64,000 nt of DNA from Blasia pusilla (taxonomy: Eukaryota; Marchantiophyta; Marchantiopsida; Blasiales): positions 9,486,001-9,550,000 of the forward strand of contig CM114274.1 in NCBI GenBank assembly GCA_050084515.1. Direction: 5' to 3'. The notes beneath the pieces were generated by a model. That model ran no database searches, was not told the origin of the DNA, and saw nothing but the letters and a program-made list of their open reading frames with translations. Positions 13,291-26,330 of the stretch are shown in pieces. The translations under genes and the position numbers were made by a program. Numbering within the stretch: the stretch's first letter is position 1; every line of letters begins with the position of its first letter.

Positions 13291-14180
13291 GTTGTAGATT
13301 AGGCATATAATTAACTACAGCCTGCAAGCTTACATCCAGCTCGGTGAATAAGCTTATCTGATGAGGTCTTCAATCGGCTCACAAGCTTACAGCAAGCTCT
13401 TTACGATTAATAAGAACTCTCTGAAACAGATGGCCCTGATCATGTCTTGTATAAGATTTAGGCATCAAATCAACTAAAGCGTCTTCAATCGTTGCAAGCG
13501 TTTTACAAGCGTCCTGCGAGCAACTCGAGTGAAGACTGTGTGACAGCAGATGGTGCTGAACCATAGCTCGCTGAAGATTAGGCATCAAATTACCTCCAGC
13601 GTCTTCAATCATTTTTTTTCCAGGCTTTTCCAGTCCTGCTTAACGAACAGTGACAAACCTGAGAGGCGAAGGCATGTGGCTGCTGCTAGATCACGGCTTG
13701 GAGAAGATTAGGAATGACAGAACCCACGGCGTCTTCGAGGACCCTCACAAACCAGAGGGATTCTGAAAGATGAAGTACTGTTACTGGATCATCGCTTGGA
13801 TAAGATTAAGCATCAATTAAGTACAGCGCCCTAAATCGCAACTCAAACTTTGCAGCGAACCTCTCAAGTTCGATCGTAAGAACTGAGAGACGAAGATCGC
13901 TGCTGGATCATCGCTTGCTTGCATGCAATTCCGTATCAATGAGCAAGCAACAGCGTCCTCCATCACTTTTGCAGCTTACAGCGCGCCTCTCAAGGACAGC
14001 AGTCGCTGCTGCCGGATCATCTCTTGCTCGTACACCGTTCGCGTCAACTTAACTTTGGTGTCGGCGATCGTCTTACTAACCAAACCTTCAGGGAGAGTTA
14101 GAAAGAAAGGCCCTGGCAGGATTAAGGCTTGACAAACATTTTAGGCATGAAATTCAACAGGCACTTTTCAGTTTTAGAAG
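13291..14180. repeat. Degenerate tandem repeat, unit about 100-160 bp, about eight copies
   Basis: Units share a core resembling AGATTAGGCATCAAAT, then A-CAGCGTCTTCAATC, a central CTCTCAAG or AACTGAGAG segment, and a final GCTGCTGGATCATCGCTTG. Core positions are about 13296, 13453, 13573, 13703, 13803, 13920, 14025 and 14137. Divergence between units is high, so the array is old. It lies 450 bp and more beyond the PHT1 stop codon, in its 3' flank. Confidence 0.65.
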
Positions 14181-14627
14181 TCGGTTTCTGACCGTGGATC
14201 CCGAAAACGAACGATTCTTCTACGGACACATGGGCAAGGTCGAACCCTAAATGATGATATAACTCTATCCTTTATTGGATTTTCAACTTTTAAGTTAATA
14301 CAAGCTTACAGCAATTCCTGTTTACACGTAAAGTAAACTCTTTCAGAGTTCGGATGAAAGAGGTGGACGAACCGTCAATACTATACACTCTGGTCGTTGA
14401 CCACTCAAGACTTTAAGGATGTTGACTTGGTAGAAGCGAAATCCTGAGACAATTTTTGCATGAACGGTTGCTAGAGCCAATACTAAGAATAGGCTACAAC
14501 ATTCAAACCTCCGTATAATCGTGCGATTGGCTAATTCATGCGTGAAACAGTAGTAGAGATCGAAGTTTCAAGCACCCGCATATTAATCGATTCATTCCGC
14601 TAGTGCAAAAGAGTGAATCGAATCTAT

Positions 14628-16312
14628 CTACAGACCCCCGGCTCCGGCACCATTAATTTCATCTTCGCTCCTAATTCTTTTGGAACTGCTGCGATTCACA
14701 GTCTCATCTATGCCCTGCATTTGCTCCGCCTCGCCGTTCTCTCCAGACAAATCCTCCAATGACTTCCCCTTCGTCTCGGGGATCAACCACGTGAACAAGA
14801 AGCCCAGTGTGTTGGTGATTGCGAGCACCAACAGGGAGTTCTTAATCCCGATTCCCTTCGGATAACCGTGATCGGGTTGGGATTGACTTTGACTGGCGTA
14901 GAGAAATCCGAAGGCTCCGACGATCGCCCCCGCTTTCCCGCAAGCGGAAGAAATTCCGTGGCATGTGGAGCGGAGGCGTGCGGGGAAGAGCTCTGCAGGG
15001 ACGATAAATGTGGTGGTGTTGGGGCCGAAATTTGAAAAGAAGAATGTGAAGGCGTACAGGACGATGAAAGCGATGTGATTGCCGCCACAGAACTTGTGAC
15101 CGCAGGGCTTGCCCTGAGAGTGTAGTAATCGAAGGTGAGAATGAACATGAAAACAGTCATGAAGAAGAATCCCATCGCCTGAATGGTCTTCCGTCCCATT
15201 CTGTCGATGAACGCGACGGAAAACCAGTAGCCCGGCACGGTAGACACCAATGCGATCAGCGCCTGCGCGCGGCTCACCTTGAACGTCTCCTCAAGCGCAC
15301 TCATGGTCCCCGGCGCCGGCAGCCATCCCACCGCTGTGAAGATGTCTTTCTGAAACAGGTTGGAACTGTAATACGCCACGTCAAGGAAGAACCAACAGAT
15401 CGTTGTTCCCAGCAGCTCGCGTCCATGGCGCCTGGCGAACTCCCTGCTGAACAACCCGTAAGGAGTGGCCTCCTTGGCGCGAACGGCCATAGCCACTTCC
15501 CGTTCCTTGCTCATGAACTGCGTGTTGAGGACTCTCTCCATGTCCCTGGCAGCGCGCTCCTGGTTCTGCTCGACCAGCGCGGTGTAGCGAGCGGTTTCGG
15601 GCATGCGCGTGCGGTAGTAGTAGGTCAATGCGGCAGGAACCGCGCCGACCATGAAGACAATCCTCCAGACGAAATCGGACTGCGGAGGGGTAGATCCGAT
15701 GGGATCCGCGTCGAACGAGGGGCGGTGGTATGCGGAGTTGAAAATCGCGGAGACGATGATGCTCACGGCCGCGCCGGCCAGGATTCCGAAGCCCTGCATG
15801 GCGAAGACTGCAGCAACGAATGCTCCGCGAGTTTTGGTGTTGGAATACTCGGACATGATCGTCGCGGAGAGGGGGTAATCTCCTCCGATGCCAAACCCTA
15901 ACCAGAACCGGAAGAAACACAGAGTGGTGAGCACACTCGTGTTTGTGCTCCCGAAGGAGAGTCCGCAACAAATTGAGGCGAGAATCATGAGCATCAGCGT
16001 AATTCCATACACTTTCTTTCTGCCGAACTTGTCACCGGCCCAGCCAAAGAAGAGCTGGCCGATGAGAGTACCGACCAGTGCGACTCCTGTCACGGCCGAA
16101 TTGACATTGGCAGGCAGCACTCCAGGTTTGCCTGTGGCCGCGTCGTAATAGTAGAGCCGCCCCAGCAACCTCGTGACGGTGGAGATGCAGAAAAGGTCGT
16201 ATGCATCGGTGAAGAATCCCATTCCTGCTATGATGATCGCCCGGAAGTGGTATCCCTGCGTCTTCGCTTTATCCAAGGCCCTGAGGACTTCATTTCCTCT
16301 CTCCTTCACCAT
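14628..16312 (-). CDS. PHT1: PHT1-family high-affinity H+/phosphate symporter (one frame break)
   Basis: Plasma-membrane major facilitator superfamily transporter that imports inorganic phosphate with protons. Residues 1-399 read cleanly from the ATG at 16312: an N-tail of the KTQxYHF type, the first helix ([15 protein letters not shown], about 31-45), the signature [13 protein letters not shown] at 143-155, the central-loop motif [10 protein letters not shown] at 238-247, and [19 protein letters not shown] with the conserved transport aspartate D311. At about 15116 the frame shifts by one base. Downstream, the other frame gives the expected remainder: [15 protein letters not shown] text, [20 protein letters not shown], then [20 protein letters not shown] and a polar tail to the TAG at 14628. 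One added base at the break would give about 561 aa, normal for PHT1, and no intron fits there. The 1685-nt span is otherwise uninterrupted, so the break is either a sequencing/assembly indel or a very recent null allele. No intron is seen, as in many PHT1 genes. Confidence 0.9.
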
Positions 16313-16404
16313 CTTCTCTCTCTCAAAAAAGAATCAAAGTGTCGTTGTGTACCCTCACTTTCGTCCCCTCTCCCGACACAAACCCTTCGCACCGATCCAC
16401 GTTC

Positions 16405-16452
16405 TTCTGTCTCTCCCTCTCTCCGTCTCTCTCACTCACTCACTCACTCACT
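16405..16452 (-). repeat. CT/GA-rich microsatellite in the PHT1 leader
   Basis: A CTCTC-rich run passes into CTCACTCACTCACTCACT on the + strand, about 90-140 bp upstream of the PHT1 start codon, in the expected 5' UTR. Pyrimidine/GA leaders are common in plants. Any regulatory role here is conjecture. Confidence 0.6.
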
Positions 16453-16575
16453 TAGACTTTGAGTTCCCTTTTCCTACGCGCGGGTCGGATGCTCCTCGCT
16501 GCACCGGCACCGCGGCTCTCCTTCCCTGATCCGATCGCTAAACGCACATCCTACTGCTGATGAACGAACGCATCA

Positions 16576-16585
16576 CTTTATAATA
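16576..16585 (-). promoter_or_regulatory. Possible TATA element of the PHT1 promoter
   Basis: Reads TATTATAAAG on the - strand, about 265 bp upstream of the ATG. This would imply a leader of roughly 230 nt that includes the CT-rich run. It is a match by eye only. Confidence 0.35.
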
Positions 16586-16764
16586 CGAATCGGGAGATCT
16601 CAGTCAGAAGAAGGGCAGCCCCCGCATGAATGTGCTCTTCGACCCCCTCAAGATAGACACTTTCGGACGATACAGTTGCCGAAACACCGACCTTCCAAAT
16701 TCTCCCCTACTACAGCCACTCGACACGTATCAACCCCCTGAAGGAAATGACCTGACTCGCAAAG

Positions 16765-16796
16765 TAGTAAGTAGTAGTAGTAGTAGTAGAAGTAGT
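16765..16796. repeat. GTA/TAG trinucleotide microsatellite
   Basis: The run GTAGTAAGTAGTAGTAGTAG continues to AGAAGTAG, in the PHT1 upstream region. Confidence 0.7.
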
Positions 16797-17071
16797 CTCA
16801 TTCGTTCGTTCGTGCGACCCCAGAGCTGGAAAGACGCTCATGCATGGACTCTAGCGCCCGCGCCCGAAGATCCGTGGGAAGACCGCTGCGGCCGAACGTC
16901 TGTGGAAGACTCGATCCATAAATCACGAAAATATAGGCCGGAAGGAGCTTGTCGGGAAGCCGGCGCTGGCGCTGGCGGCTGAGTGCCCGCCCGCGTATGC
17001 AGGAATGCGCGCGGGCAGCAAGAAGCGTCTGCGTGGCGGTAGTACCATGGCACTGTGGAGATTTCTACCCG

Positions 17072-17079
17072 GTATATAC
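17072..17079. promoter_or_regulatory. P1BS-type PHR1 binding site upstream of PHT1
   Basis: GTATATAC matches the P1BS consensus GNATATNC and is palindromic, within GGTATATACC. It lies about 760 bp upstream of the PHT1 ATG. P1BS is the established element by which PHR1-type MYB factors induce phosphate-starvation genes, PHT1 among them, in land plants. An 8-bp site can occur by chance, so the call rests on its location next to a PHT1 gene. Confidence 0.5.
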
Positions 17080-17599
17080 CGGATTTTATGCGTCCATACG
17101 CCGAGAACCGGACACCGTTTTCGTAAAACACAAATGCGTCAATCAGTCAGTCAGTAGACGGCAACTTCTTCTGCATTTCGTACAGGCTTCTGTCGTTACG
17201 TGTTTACTAAACAGAGGTCGCTCTGTTCGGTTTGGATCCAATCTCTCCCACGGTTTTCGGTCGGTACTACTCCAGGACGGTGGGTTGTTTCGGCTCCGCC
17301 CCAATTTAGCCCTGCAACCAGCCAGAGAGGAGAGTAGCGAAAGATCCGAGTAAGTTTAGCGATATCTCCTCCTCCTCGGATCTGCCGCTAAACTTAGGAA
17401 TCCTGCTACCCACCGCAGGGTACCGCTCCGGCTGGCGGTGGCTCCTAAACGAAAGTTCTTTTCTCCCCGTGTGCAGAAGTGTGTCGCCGACTCGCGGCGG
17501 GCAAGGTTTAGGGTTACGGTCGAAATAGAATGGCTCTAAACTTGGCGTGCTGGCGGTGGCTCTAACCATGGCTTAACCGCCTTCCGTATTCGGGTGGTT

Positions 17600-20540
17600 T
17601 CCTCGAAGGTTTGGGGTCACACGGAGTGACGGAAGAATTTCAACCTATTTCGCGGGGCAAAGTTACGTAGGAAGTGAGGAAGAATGTCCTTGGAATAGGG
17701 CTTTTGGAAGTAATCCATGGCAAAATTAAAAAGTTTAAAAATATTCTGTGCACATATTCTTTTTACCAGTTTTTAGTAGCGAATATTATCTTGCGGCGAT
17801 ATATTATTCTTACTCGAATCTACTTCTATCCTTTCGTTTTACAAATTCTTATGCTTTCGACATTTGATATTTTCAATTGATGGGACCGTCCTCTTTTGAA
17901 TCAATTAAAAATAACACTTGAAAATTATAAAAATTAATTATGGGAGGTAGCGTAAACTTGTGCGTGGCCCAGGCTTAAAGTAGTAGGATAAAAGTGGGAG
18001 TCCCGTTTTAGGATGGATTTGCACTCTCTGTGAACGGTGATGCGCAACTCTTGGAAACCTATGATTTTGGCATATGGAGAATTCCTAAAGCCATATTTTG
18101 GGGGCTTGTGTGATTTTCTTTTATTTTTCATAATTCTTTTAGTCCTCTTGGAAGCATATGGATAGGTGTTATTCTAAATCCTTTAAATAGTTTGCCTATC
18201 CTTGTTAGTTCATGTGGCCTATAGAGAATTTGGGTTTGAATTTAATTTTATCGTACCTTTTATAATTTATTTTGTTCCAATTCCACAATCTTCTCCTTTA
18301 ACTTGTGTTTGTTTGTGAGCTTGTGGCAACATATTTTTTTTTTTTTTAATTCTTGAGACGTGATTTAATTTTTCTTTGCATATGAGTCGCAGTGCTTGAA
18401 GCTAATTTTATTGCCCACAGTCTCATGACTTAGTATTTTTTCTATTCTAATTTAATTTCATATCTCCCACAATTTTCATATTAGTGGCAATAATATAAAT
18501 TCCTAGATTTTATCTTCACTTCGATAAAAAAAAATTTCATTTTTGTTTCAACTCTTTCAAAATCTACATATGTTTACATGCAACAAGAAATTATATTTAT
18601 TCTTCCACTTTCATGTTACTTTTACTTTTATTTTTTAAGGCGAGTGCAATGTACTTTCTTGCAATAGTTACCCGTATCTTTTTGCTCGCATCTTCTTGGT
18701 TTCTTCTCTTGCATTCCCATTAACTTGGAAAAAACTAGGATTTTCTCATCATATTTGATTTCTTTTATTTTCTAAAAATAATAATTTTAAAAGTGAGAGT
18801 AAATGAAAATTCATTTTCCATATCCATTCCATTTAATCTTCTTCATGAATATCTCATACATAATCTTCCAAAATTTTCAATCATTTGGAATCCCTAATGA
18901 AGAAATATTAGAATAAACTATTCTCTCTTAAGATTTTTTATTCATCTTATGTTGTTATCTCAATTTTTTTATGAAATGGAAATTAATTTCTATAAAAAAT
19001 ATAATTAAATCAGAAAAAAGGCATAAGGAGTATTTTCAAATTTCACAAAGTTTGAGAAAGAAAATCCTCTTCCTTGAATTTTGAGGAAACCTTCATACAA
19101 TTGTCCTTCTCCTTTTGAAGTTGAAGAGTATATACTTATATACTAGTCAACCCACTGATAAGATTAATATTCATCCAATGATCTATTAAAATGGATGTCA
19201 TCATAGTTTTTAAAATCACATATGTTGTAAGAATTTAATAATATAAGGATATCACTTTAATCAACCGTATAACATTTATTCATATTAACAATAAGTTCTC
19301 ATGTTATCATTTGTATTATCGTACCACAAAGATTTAGTACCATGTTGTCTACTTATCATTTAAATAGCACTACTTCCAATTAAAAAATAAATGATTTATT
19401 CAAAAAATATTTTCTTTCAATACTATTAGAAAATTAATGTTAATTAAAAATGTTGAGATTGTATTTGAGACTTTACAAGGAAAATTTTTATTCACATTGA
19501 AATTGAAGGAATTGATTAAATTCCTTACTTCTTGCTAATTCATAATGTTATTTATGAGCATCTATACTCTACTTAAATAATTCATTACAATAAATGATGG
19601 TCACACATATTCCATAACGATAGCACTCAATGAAAAATATCATTTGAGGGAGCATTATCTCCTTCAAATATTCATTCTAATAGAAATTTTTTCAAAGTTA
19701 GTCATGATTCTCCTTTCTATAGATTATACAATTATGAAATTCAATGGACCATCCATAATTATTTCATAGCTCATATTTTTTTCACAATCTAGATTTAAAT
19801 GCTCTCACTTGCAGAAAAAATCATGGTTATTAAATACCCTCAAATATATTTCTGCATTTTCAATTTAGACATAATTTGTAATGGAAATTAGGATTAATTT
19901 TGCTAAGCTATAGTATTTCCCCACCCTATTGAAAAACATAAACGATGGTTTATCTCACAAGTCACCACCTACAATCATCACCATGGATCCAAGATCATAT
20001 CAATTTTCAAGTGGGATGCTTTGTAAGTGCCATCATTAGCTTTTCTCAACACTTTTGATTGTAGGTTTGTCCACCATAGTCGTGGATGATGTGTATATAC
20101 GCCATCCAACATTTTCCCCATGTAAAAATATTTTTAGTCCTAACCAAGACTCACTTAGTGCATACTCGTGAAAACTCACGTGTGGGTATTACCCAACAAT
20201 GGCATATTTTCCATAATTTATTTTGTAGAATATGTCAAAATTAAATCTCTTGGAATTGTTGAGGTAATATTGCTTGCATTTCCCAAAACACACTCAACCT
20301 CGAATCATGCAAACCTAGTCGCCAACTAGTTGATGAATGATCTTAATGTGGCCATATGGAGATCTCCAAATGAATGATTTTGATCGTGTCTAGATCCTAT
20401 GCTCCCAAAAATGAAATATCTTCGAAAGATATACATATAGTTACCCACATATTTTCCATTCTAATAACAACTCAAGGTCTTGTTGGACCAACTTCACTAT
20501 ATGGCATATTGAGACTTATTGTGCAATCTCATCTCCCTTA
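17600..20540. other. AT-rich gene-free spacer
   Basis: Very AT-rich sequence with dense stops in all frames and short homopolymer runs. No coding signature, RNA gene or repeat with clear boundaries is seen. Confidence 0.6.
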
Positions 20541-20555
20541 ATATATGGAGATCAG

Positions 20556-20582
20556 CATACATACATATATATATATATATAT
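20556..20582. repeat. (TA)n microsatellite
   Basis: CATACATACATATATATATA continues as alternating TA to about 20582. Confidence 0.8.
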
Positions 20583-23500
20583 CGAGCTATTGCTCACCTG
20601 CAATACTATAGCCAACCTTTTGCTCACCATTCCAAGAGGACAAGTGTTATCCAAACCCTCTTGCTCTTGGAAAAATAATTGGATCCATGTGTTCCTCTTG
20701 ATCGAGCTCATCCACTATCCTCTACAACTTAACACTGTAACCTCTGTAACCACTATAACCTCTGTAACCCACACCAATGAAGAGATATTGTTGCCATAAG
20801 AAGAGATATCCAATATGATGAAGTCTTTCCATGGGACTTTCCTCTATTAGTCATAGAGGCATTAATATGGCTCCATTGTGCACATGCGTCCATTTTTTCC
20901 AAGAGGAGTTGATTCGTAAGTCGATTGTGAGTCTACTTTGTGCGGCTCCATTGTAAGTCAATGCACTTTTGCAAGTCACGGTTGAGTTGCAAATCTGCAC
21001 ACACATTCTATGATTGCCAATCTTAGCACTTGCAAGAAAGTTGCAATGGACTTGCAATTTTGATAATGAGTCAGACTCACAATGGTATCATAGCGTGCGA
21101 CTTGTAGGACTCTCCGCTCATTCACTGTTGATTTGCAAGGGACTCACCATTGGCTGTTGGGAGTCACAAAGACTCACAAATATGCTTGGAGATAATTTTT
21201 CGCATATAAAATATTTTTTGAGAAGAGTGGGGAAGGAGCGATGGGGTTCTCATTTTGTTCTTATGACATCATGGTTTTTGTAAAGGGAGATGGGGAGTAC
21301 CTCAAACAGTCCCACAAAGAGTCAAAGGGGGACACGACTCGTTGGGAGTGTAATGAGTTACAGGGGTTTATGTTCTTGTTGGTTCCGTTGGCGAGAGGCT
21401 TGTACTCGCCTATGCATAAAAAAAATAAAGGTGAGGGTTTCATCACAGAATCTCCTAGAACATTGGAGGACCTCTCAGCATACAAATATTGGATTATCCT
21501 TGATAGGGAGCACTTGGTTTGAAGTCTTTGAACTCAGGAGTATGAGGAAAAGTTGAAAAAGAGAGATTATGTGCATGACATTGAAGAGCCTCGAAACTTT
21601 GAGAAGTGCTATGATGATTAACGCGGAAGAGTTGTGCACCTAGAAGAGTTCATGATAGACCAATTTCCGAGGGAGGGAATTAGACTTATTCATCTATGCT
21701 ATGAAAATAAATGAGGATTGTACAATTCTCCAATATGCTAGTGATTTAGTCAATTTTAGACATGAATAATCCATTGGATTGTAATAAAATTATTTAATAT
21801 GTATGCAATGTTATTACTCTACATCGCGATGCACAATATCAACTTCTTGTACAGCTTGTCTACTCTTAGACATATGTATCCTTATGCATCCAGATTGGAG
21901 GTTGCGTAGCGTCCCTATGAGATTTGGTGATTTGAGGTCTAATATGAGATGCAAAAGTGTTCAACGTTGGTTGATCAACCTTGATCTTAGAGTAAGGCGA
22001 TGGTGGTGGGGGCAGAGATTGAAGAACCTTATGCAAAAAAATAATGGAGAAACAAACCGGCACAATCATGGCTTTTATGGGGATTAGTACCGATATGGGA
22101 TCCACACAGTTTGGATCACATTGTAACCATGTTTTGTTAGTCATAGTTAAGTTAATTAGAGTCTATGACATGTAGCGCATAAGTAAGCAAGAACCATCCA
22201 AAAAGATAAAAGATAAAGAACATGAAATAAAGATGAGGAGTGAGGCCATAGGTTGGTAAAAAGTAAGATAATGATGATGTTGGGGATAGATGTGATAAGA
22301 TGAAATAGGGACACTAGAGTCCAAAGAAGATCCTCTCATGCTATGAGAATATGACACGTGGCATAAGGATGGATAGAATTAATTTGTCTTTATTGTATTG
22401 TTCTTAAAGTATATAAAGGAAAAGAAGATGCCTTGAGGGGCATTCTACCTTTGAGAAACTCTAGAGTGGTCTTATGAGATTGAGAGTTACAACATTGACC
22501 ATATGCGGAAATGTGGGTATCAACCTTTCATTCACTCACACATCTCTATATGTGATATTGGGTGCATATGCACAACACTTTCCTGTAAGAGGTTTCACCA
22601 ACACTCACCTCCATGGGCCTATGAGACTTGCGTGTCTGCAACCTGGGGTCAAGTATACTTATAGTAATGGCGTAATTTGTTGGTATCTTTGGCGTGCTCT
22701 CTTTGAAAGATCCTTTGACACTAATAGGATTATACTCAAGGCCTCCATTGCGCATTGGGTTTCCTCGTTAGTCGCAATAATAGTAGAGGATAAGAAGAAA
22801 TATTCAATGTAAGAAAACTAAAGATCAATGGGAAAATGGGAAAATATGTGGAGATGTGGGAAACTTGAGACATAAACATTTATCCCTTTGTGTAATTCCT
22901 CCCTTTTGTGGCTTCATTGCAAGTACTTTGGGGCTTCTAAGATGCATACTAGAATGGTGAACCCGATGCTTATGTCTGCCTCCACTTATAGAATTTTGAG
23001 TCTCGGAACTTGCACAAGTGCCATTTAATTATAGCTCCATTATGAATCCCATAATTGTGACATTTCAAGTTTATGGTTATTAGAACCCACAAAACCTTGC
23101 GACTTCTAATAGTCGCTCTAGCTAGACTTTGCAAGTTTTGGCACTTGCATTGGACTCACATGGGACTCACATGATATTCTCAGATGACAATTGCAATGAA
23201 CTTGTACATGACTTGCAAAGCCAAAATGACATCCCTCCCCCTCCCCCTTGCCTCTCCATTTTTTCCTTATTTTTGTCTCTTCATCTCAAGATTTTTCCAA
23301 TTACAAGCTAGTCTTCTTCCTCTTGGATGCGACAAAGCCCATAGTTGTAGAAGACTAGGGAGAGGATTAGGTGAGTAGTTCGGTTCATCAACTCCCATCA
23401 TGGATGTTATTGTGGGGTGGGGGATACTACAACTTCCAATCAAAGTAATGATGTCAAGCATTACCTCTCCTCCATGGTTGCACAAAAACGGACAAGTCCT

Positions 23501-25090
23501 TCCTTAAGACGCATATGGACGGACATGGGTTCCAAGAGATGGGACCCACACTTAAAGTACATGATGGAAGGCAAAGCAAGGATGAGTGGAGCAATGAGGG
23601 AGGAGGGAGGAAGAAACCGGGGAGTATGGAACACAAAGGCAAGTAAGGGGAATGAGAAAGAAGGGAAAGGTGAGGCCCATATGGACTAGTCCTTCCATAG
23701 GACGGACATAAGTCCACGAACATGGACATGTCCACAGACACAGACTTTGTCCACATGCAACCTTGGTCTCCTCATTAGAGCAATATTCGATATTTCAAAT
23801 TATGGCAAAGCAGTATATACGCCATATGGTCTAGTGCTAGGAGCAAGGGGCACAAGTAGCATACATAGATGAGGAAGTGTTCCACCTCTCCCAAGTATAG
23901 TGAGGCAATAAATGCTTGGCTTCTTTTCCATTGCAATGTAGGGTAGTGCAAGCTATGGAGGAAAACTTGTAGAGATAGGGCTAGTTATGACCTACATGGA
24001 AGTAGTGGCTCTATACATAGAGTGAGGGTATGTGAGAGTCGAGGCCTTCAAGAGCATCATTTTGAGCGCCTCAAGTTATCTAGAAACATCAATGGTAAGG
24101 AAATTTCTTCTCTTGATTGTGAAACATGTGTGTAATATGTGGGTGGACCAACCACCCAAATATGGACAATACACGCGGAACACCATTATGGCAGAGTTTC
24201 AAAGTGATGCAATGATGTTACTGAAGTGCATGCAAAGCACGATCATGAGACTCACTTCAGATCTGTGTCACCACATCATGATAGTGGCTTGTGAGGAAAT
24301 GCAAGGGGCTCTTGAGTCACAAGAGGAGCAAGAGGCATGCATGTTGGATACACCAACACCCACCAACTACGAACAAGCTTCATGGATCTCAATCTTGCAA
24401 AGGAAGTTGGCAATAGTTGGAGACCCGTAGAGAGAGAAAGTTTACCAACATTGATTGGTAGAGGCATGATGTTCGCCTTAGACGTCGAAGGGAACATACT
24501 CCTTTGGTCACAGAGGAGAGGAGGCATTGTAAGAATTTTTGACATGCCTTTCTTAGTATCTAGGACCCTTAGAATGTACAAGTAGTTGGTTTGAATTATA
24601 AAATACTTAACTGATTATATATAAGGGTTCCTTATGTAGTTATGAAGAATGGGGAGTTCTGACTTCCAAAGTCATGGATGGTGTATGTTAGCACCAAAAG
24701 ATCTGAGATGATTTCTTTGCCAACCAAGATGTCTTAATATCCTTGGTGATTTCTTGAAAGTCTTATGGCATCTTTTAGTCTTATAGACAAATATAATCAC
24801 CATATCTCATCATGGACCACCATTATACATAACAAATCAAATAGATAGTTGGCTTATTTGACCATTACTTGACCACCATCTTAGTTGATATGAAGCGATC
24901 TCCTCCAAAAAATCAAGGATGAATCCAAGGGTATACAACCATACAATACCTACCAAAATGTTGTAAGATTCTACTAATATCATAATTTCATATGTGTATA
25001 CCATCGCATTATTAATTGAATAGTCTAGTTGGACTCTAGGAATCAAATTCGGTCAAGTCATAAGTTGCATGGGTGAAACATCCTCAATAG
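20583..25090. other. Repeat-derived spacer with direct and inverted short-word families
   Basis: There is no convincing gene. Two blocks (about 20870-21190 and 22960-23230) are dense in related words such as TTGCAAGT, ACTTGCAA, GACTCACA and GCGACTTG, and related text recurs near 44140-44290. A block at about 23550-23770 (CATATGGACTAGTCC, AGGACGGACATAAGT) resembles 46200-46390. These look like copies of old, non-coding dispersed repeats. Confidence 0.4.
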
Positions 25091-25200
25091 ATGTTCTTAT
25101 ATGAAAAGGACATACATGGCTCAATATTTCCTTTTCGTAACTCCTTTCCTTGCCAAAATTATTGTATTGTCCTTCATGACATCAAGGGCTACGTACGGTG

Positions 25201-26330
25201 TTGTGTCAAGAGTCTTTCTTCAAGTACGGGCAAGGCACACATATGGCTATGGAAATTTTTTATGCAAGATAGATTATCTGTTGAACCATTTTTTATTAAA
25301 ATCCAACGCCAATTAAAATTTATAACCTTATTATTTTTAGGTTGGTACAGCAAAAAAATTGCACAACTAGTACTAAAACTAACTCGAGGAGGTTTTTTCT
25401 GCATTCATGAGTTGCTAAATAAGCACGAAGAGGGTCCAAACTCAAGTCCTTATGTAGGTGAAAATAAGAAGTATCATCAAAGTTAGTGCTTGTATGACTA
25501 TATAACGCACAAATCAATATCTATTTATTAAATTTTTACATGGTATGGAGTAAGAAATGATAAATTTGATACTACTAGCACTCTATGCCCATCCATGGCC
25601 ATGAAAGTTGCAAACATACCATTCCCTTCCCTATGTTGTTCTTTGGTCATAAGTGACCTCCATACATGCCCTCTAGTACACAATGATGAATCCTCAACCC
25701 TCTAACAAGACACTTATTCTCGAATGATCTCCACATAATCTCCTAAACCACTCAAGATTGGATCATTATCAAATTATTCTCCTTAGAGGGATAATCTATT
25801 CTCATTGAAAGAATAATCGAGTTTCGATACCATTGTCTCAAGAGTGAAAAAGATAACTCATGAAAAGAAATTCCAAGGTGGTGGATCCTTAAAGATCCCT
25901 CATCTTTACATGCAAATAAGAAATCCAAAAGAGTACAAAATAAGATCTATCCTATCTTATGCCATGTAGCTTCTCTTATTGCTCAAGCCAATCTCCTTTG
26001 GACACAAATAATTTATTCTTGAGCTATCCCAAATATCATACTACATTGTTCTCTATCCTCCCAATTGCAACTACCAGCCTTCACTTCTCAACCAACCATG
26101 ATTAATTTTATTGCATTTCCATCATAAATCCAAGTAATTTAGTTTTAATTTTCCCATATTTACTTTATTTCCGCACTGACCATTTGCTAGAGTTGGGTCC
26201 ACACAAACGAGATACCCTTAAGAAGTATAAATATATAGTTTTATTCCCTTAACTAATAATTCAACATAAATATAATTAAAACCTCACTGAAAAACTCGTT
26301 TGAGTGTAGTATACTTATCAAACCAACTTA
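25201..26330 (+). repeat. Diverged copy of the LTR-like repeat found at 54.56-55.84 kb
   Basis: Starts TGTGTCAAGAGTCTTTCTTC, comparable to TGTCGCGTCGAGAGCCTTTC at 54563. It shares later blocks in the same order: GCACAACTAGT; TCTCATTG followed by AAGAATAA; GAGTACAAAATA; TATCTTATGCCATGTAGCTTC; and AGTTGGGTCC. Both copies have the same orientation. The right end is not resolved by eye. Confidence 0.45.

Noticed and set aside
15425-15901. Long + strand open frame (158 codons) inside PHT1
   Set aside because: It is antisense to well-conserved PHT1 coding sequence. GC-rich codons leave the opposite strand open by chance.
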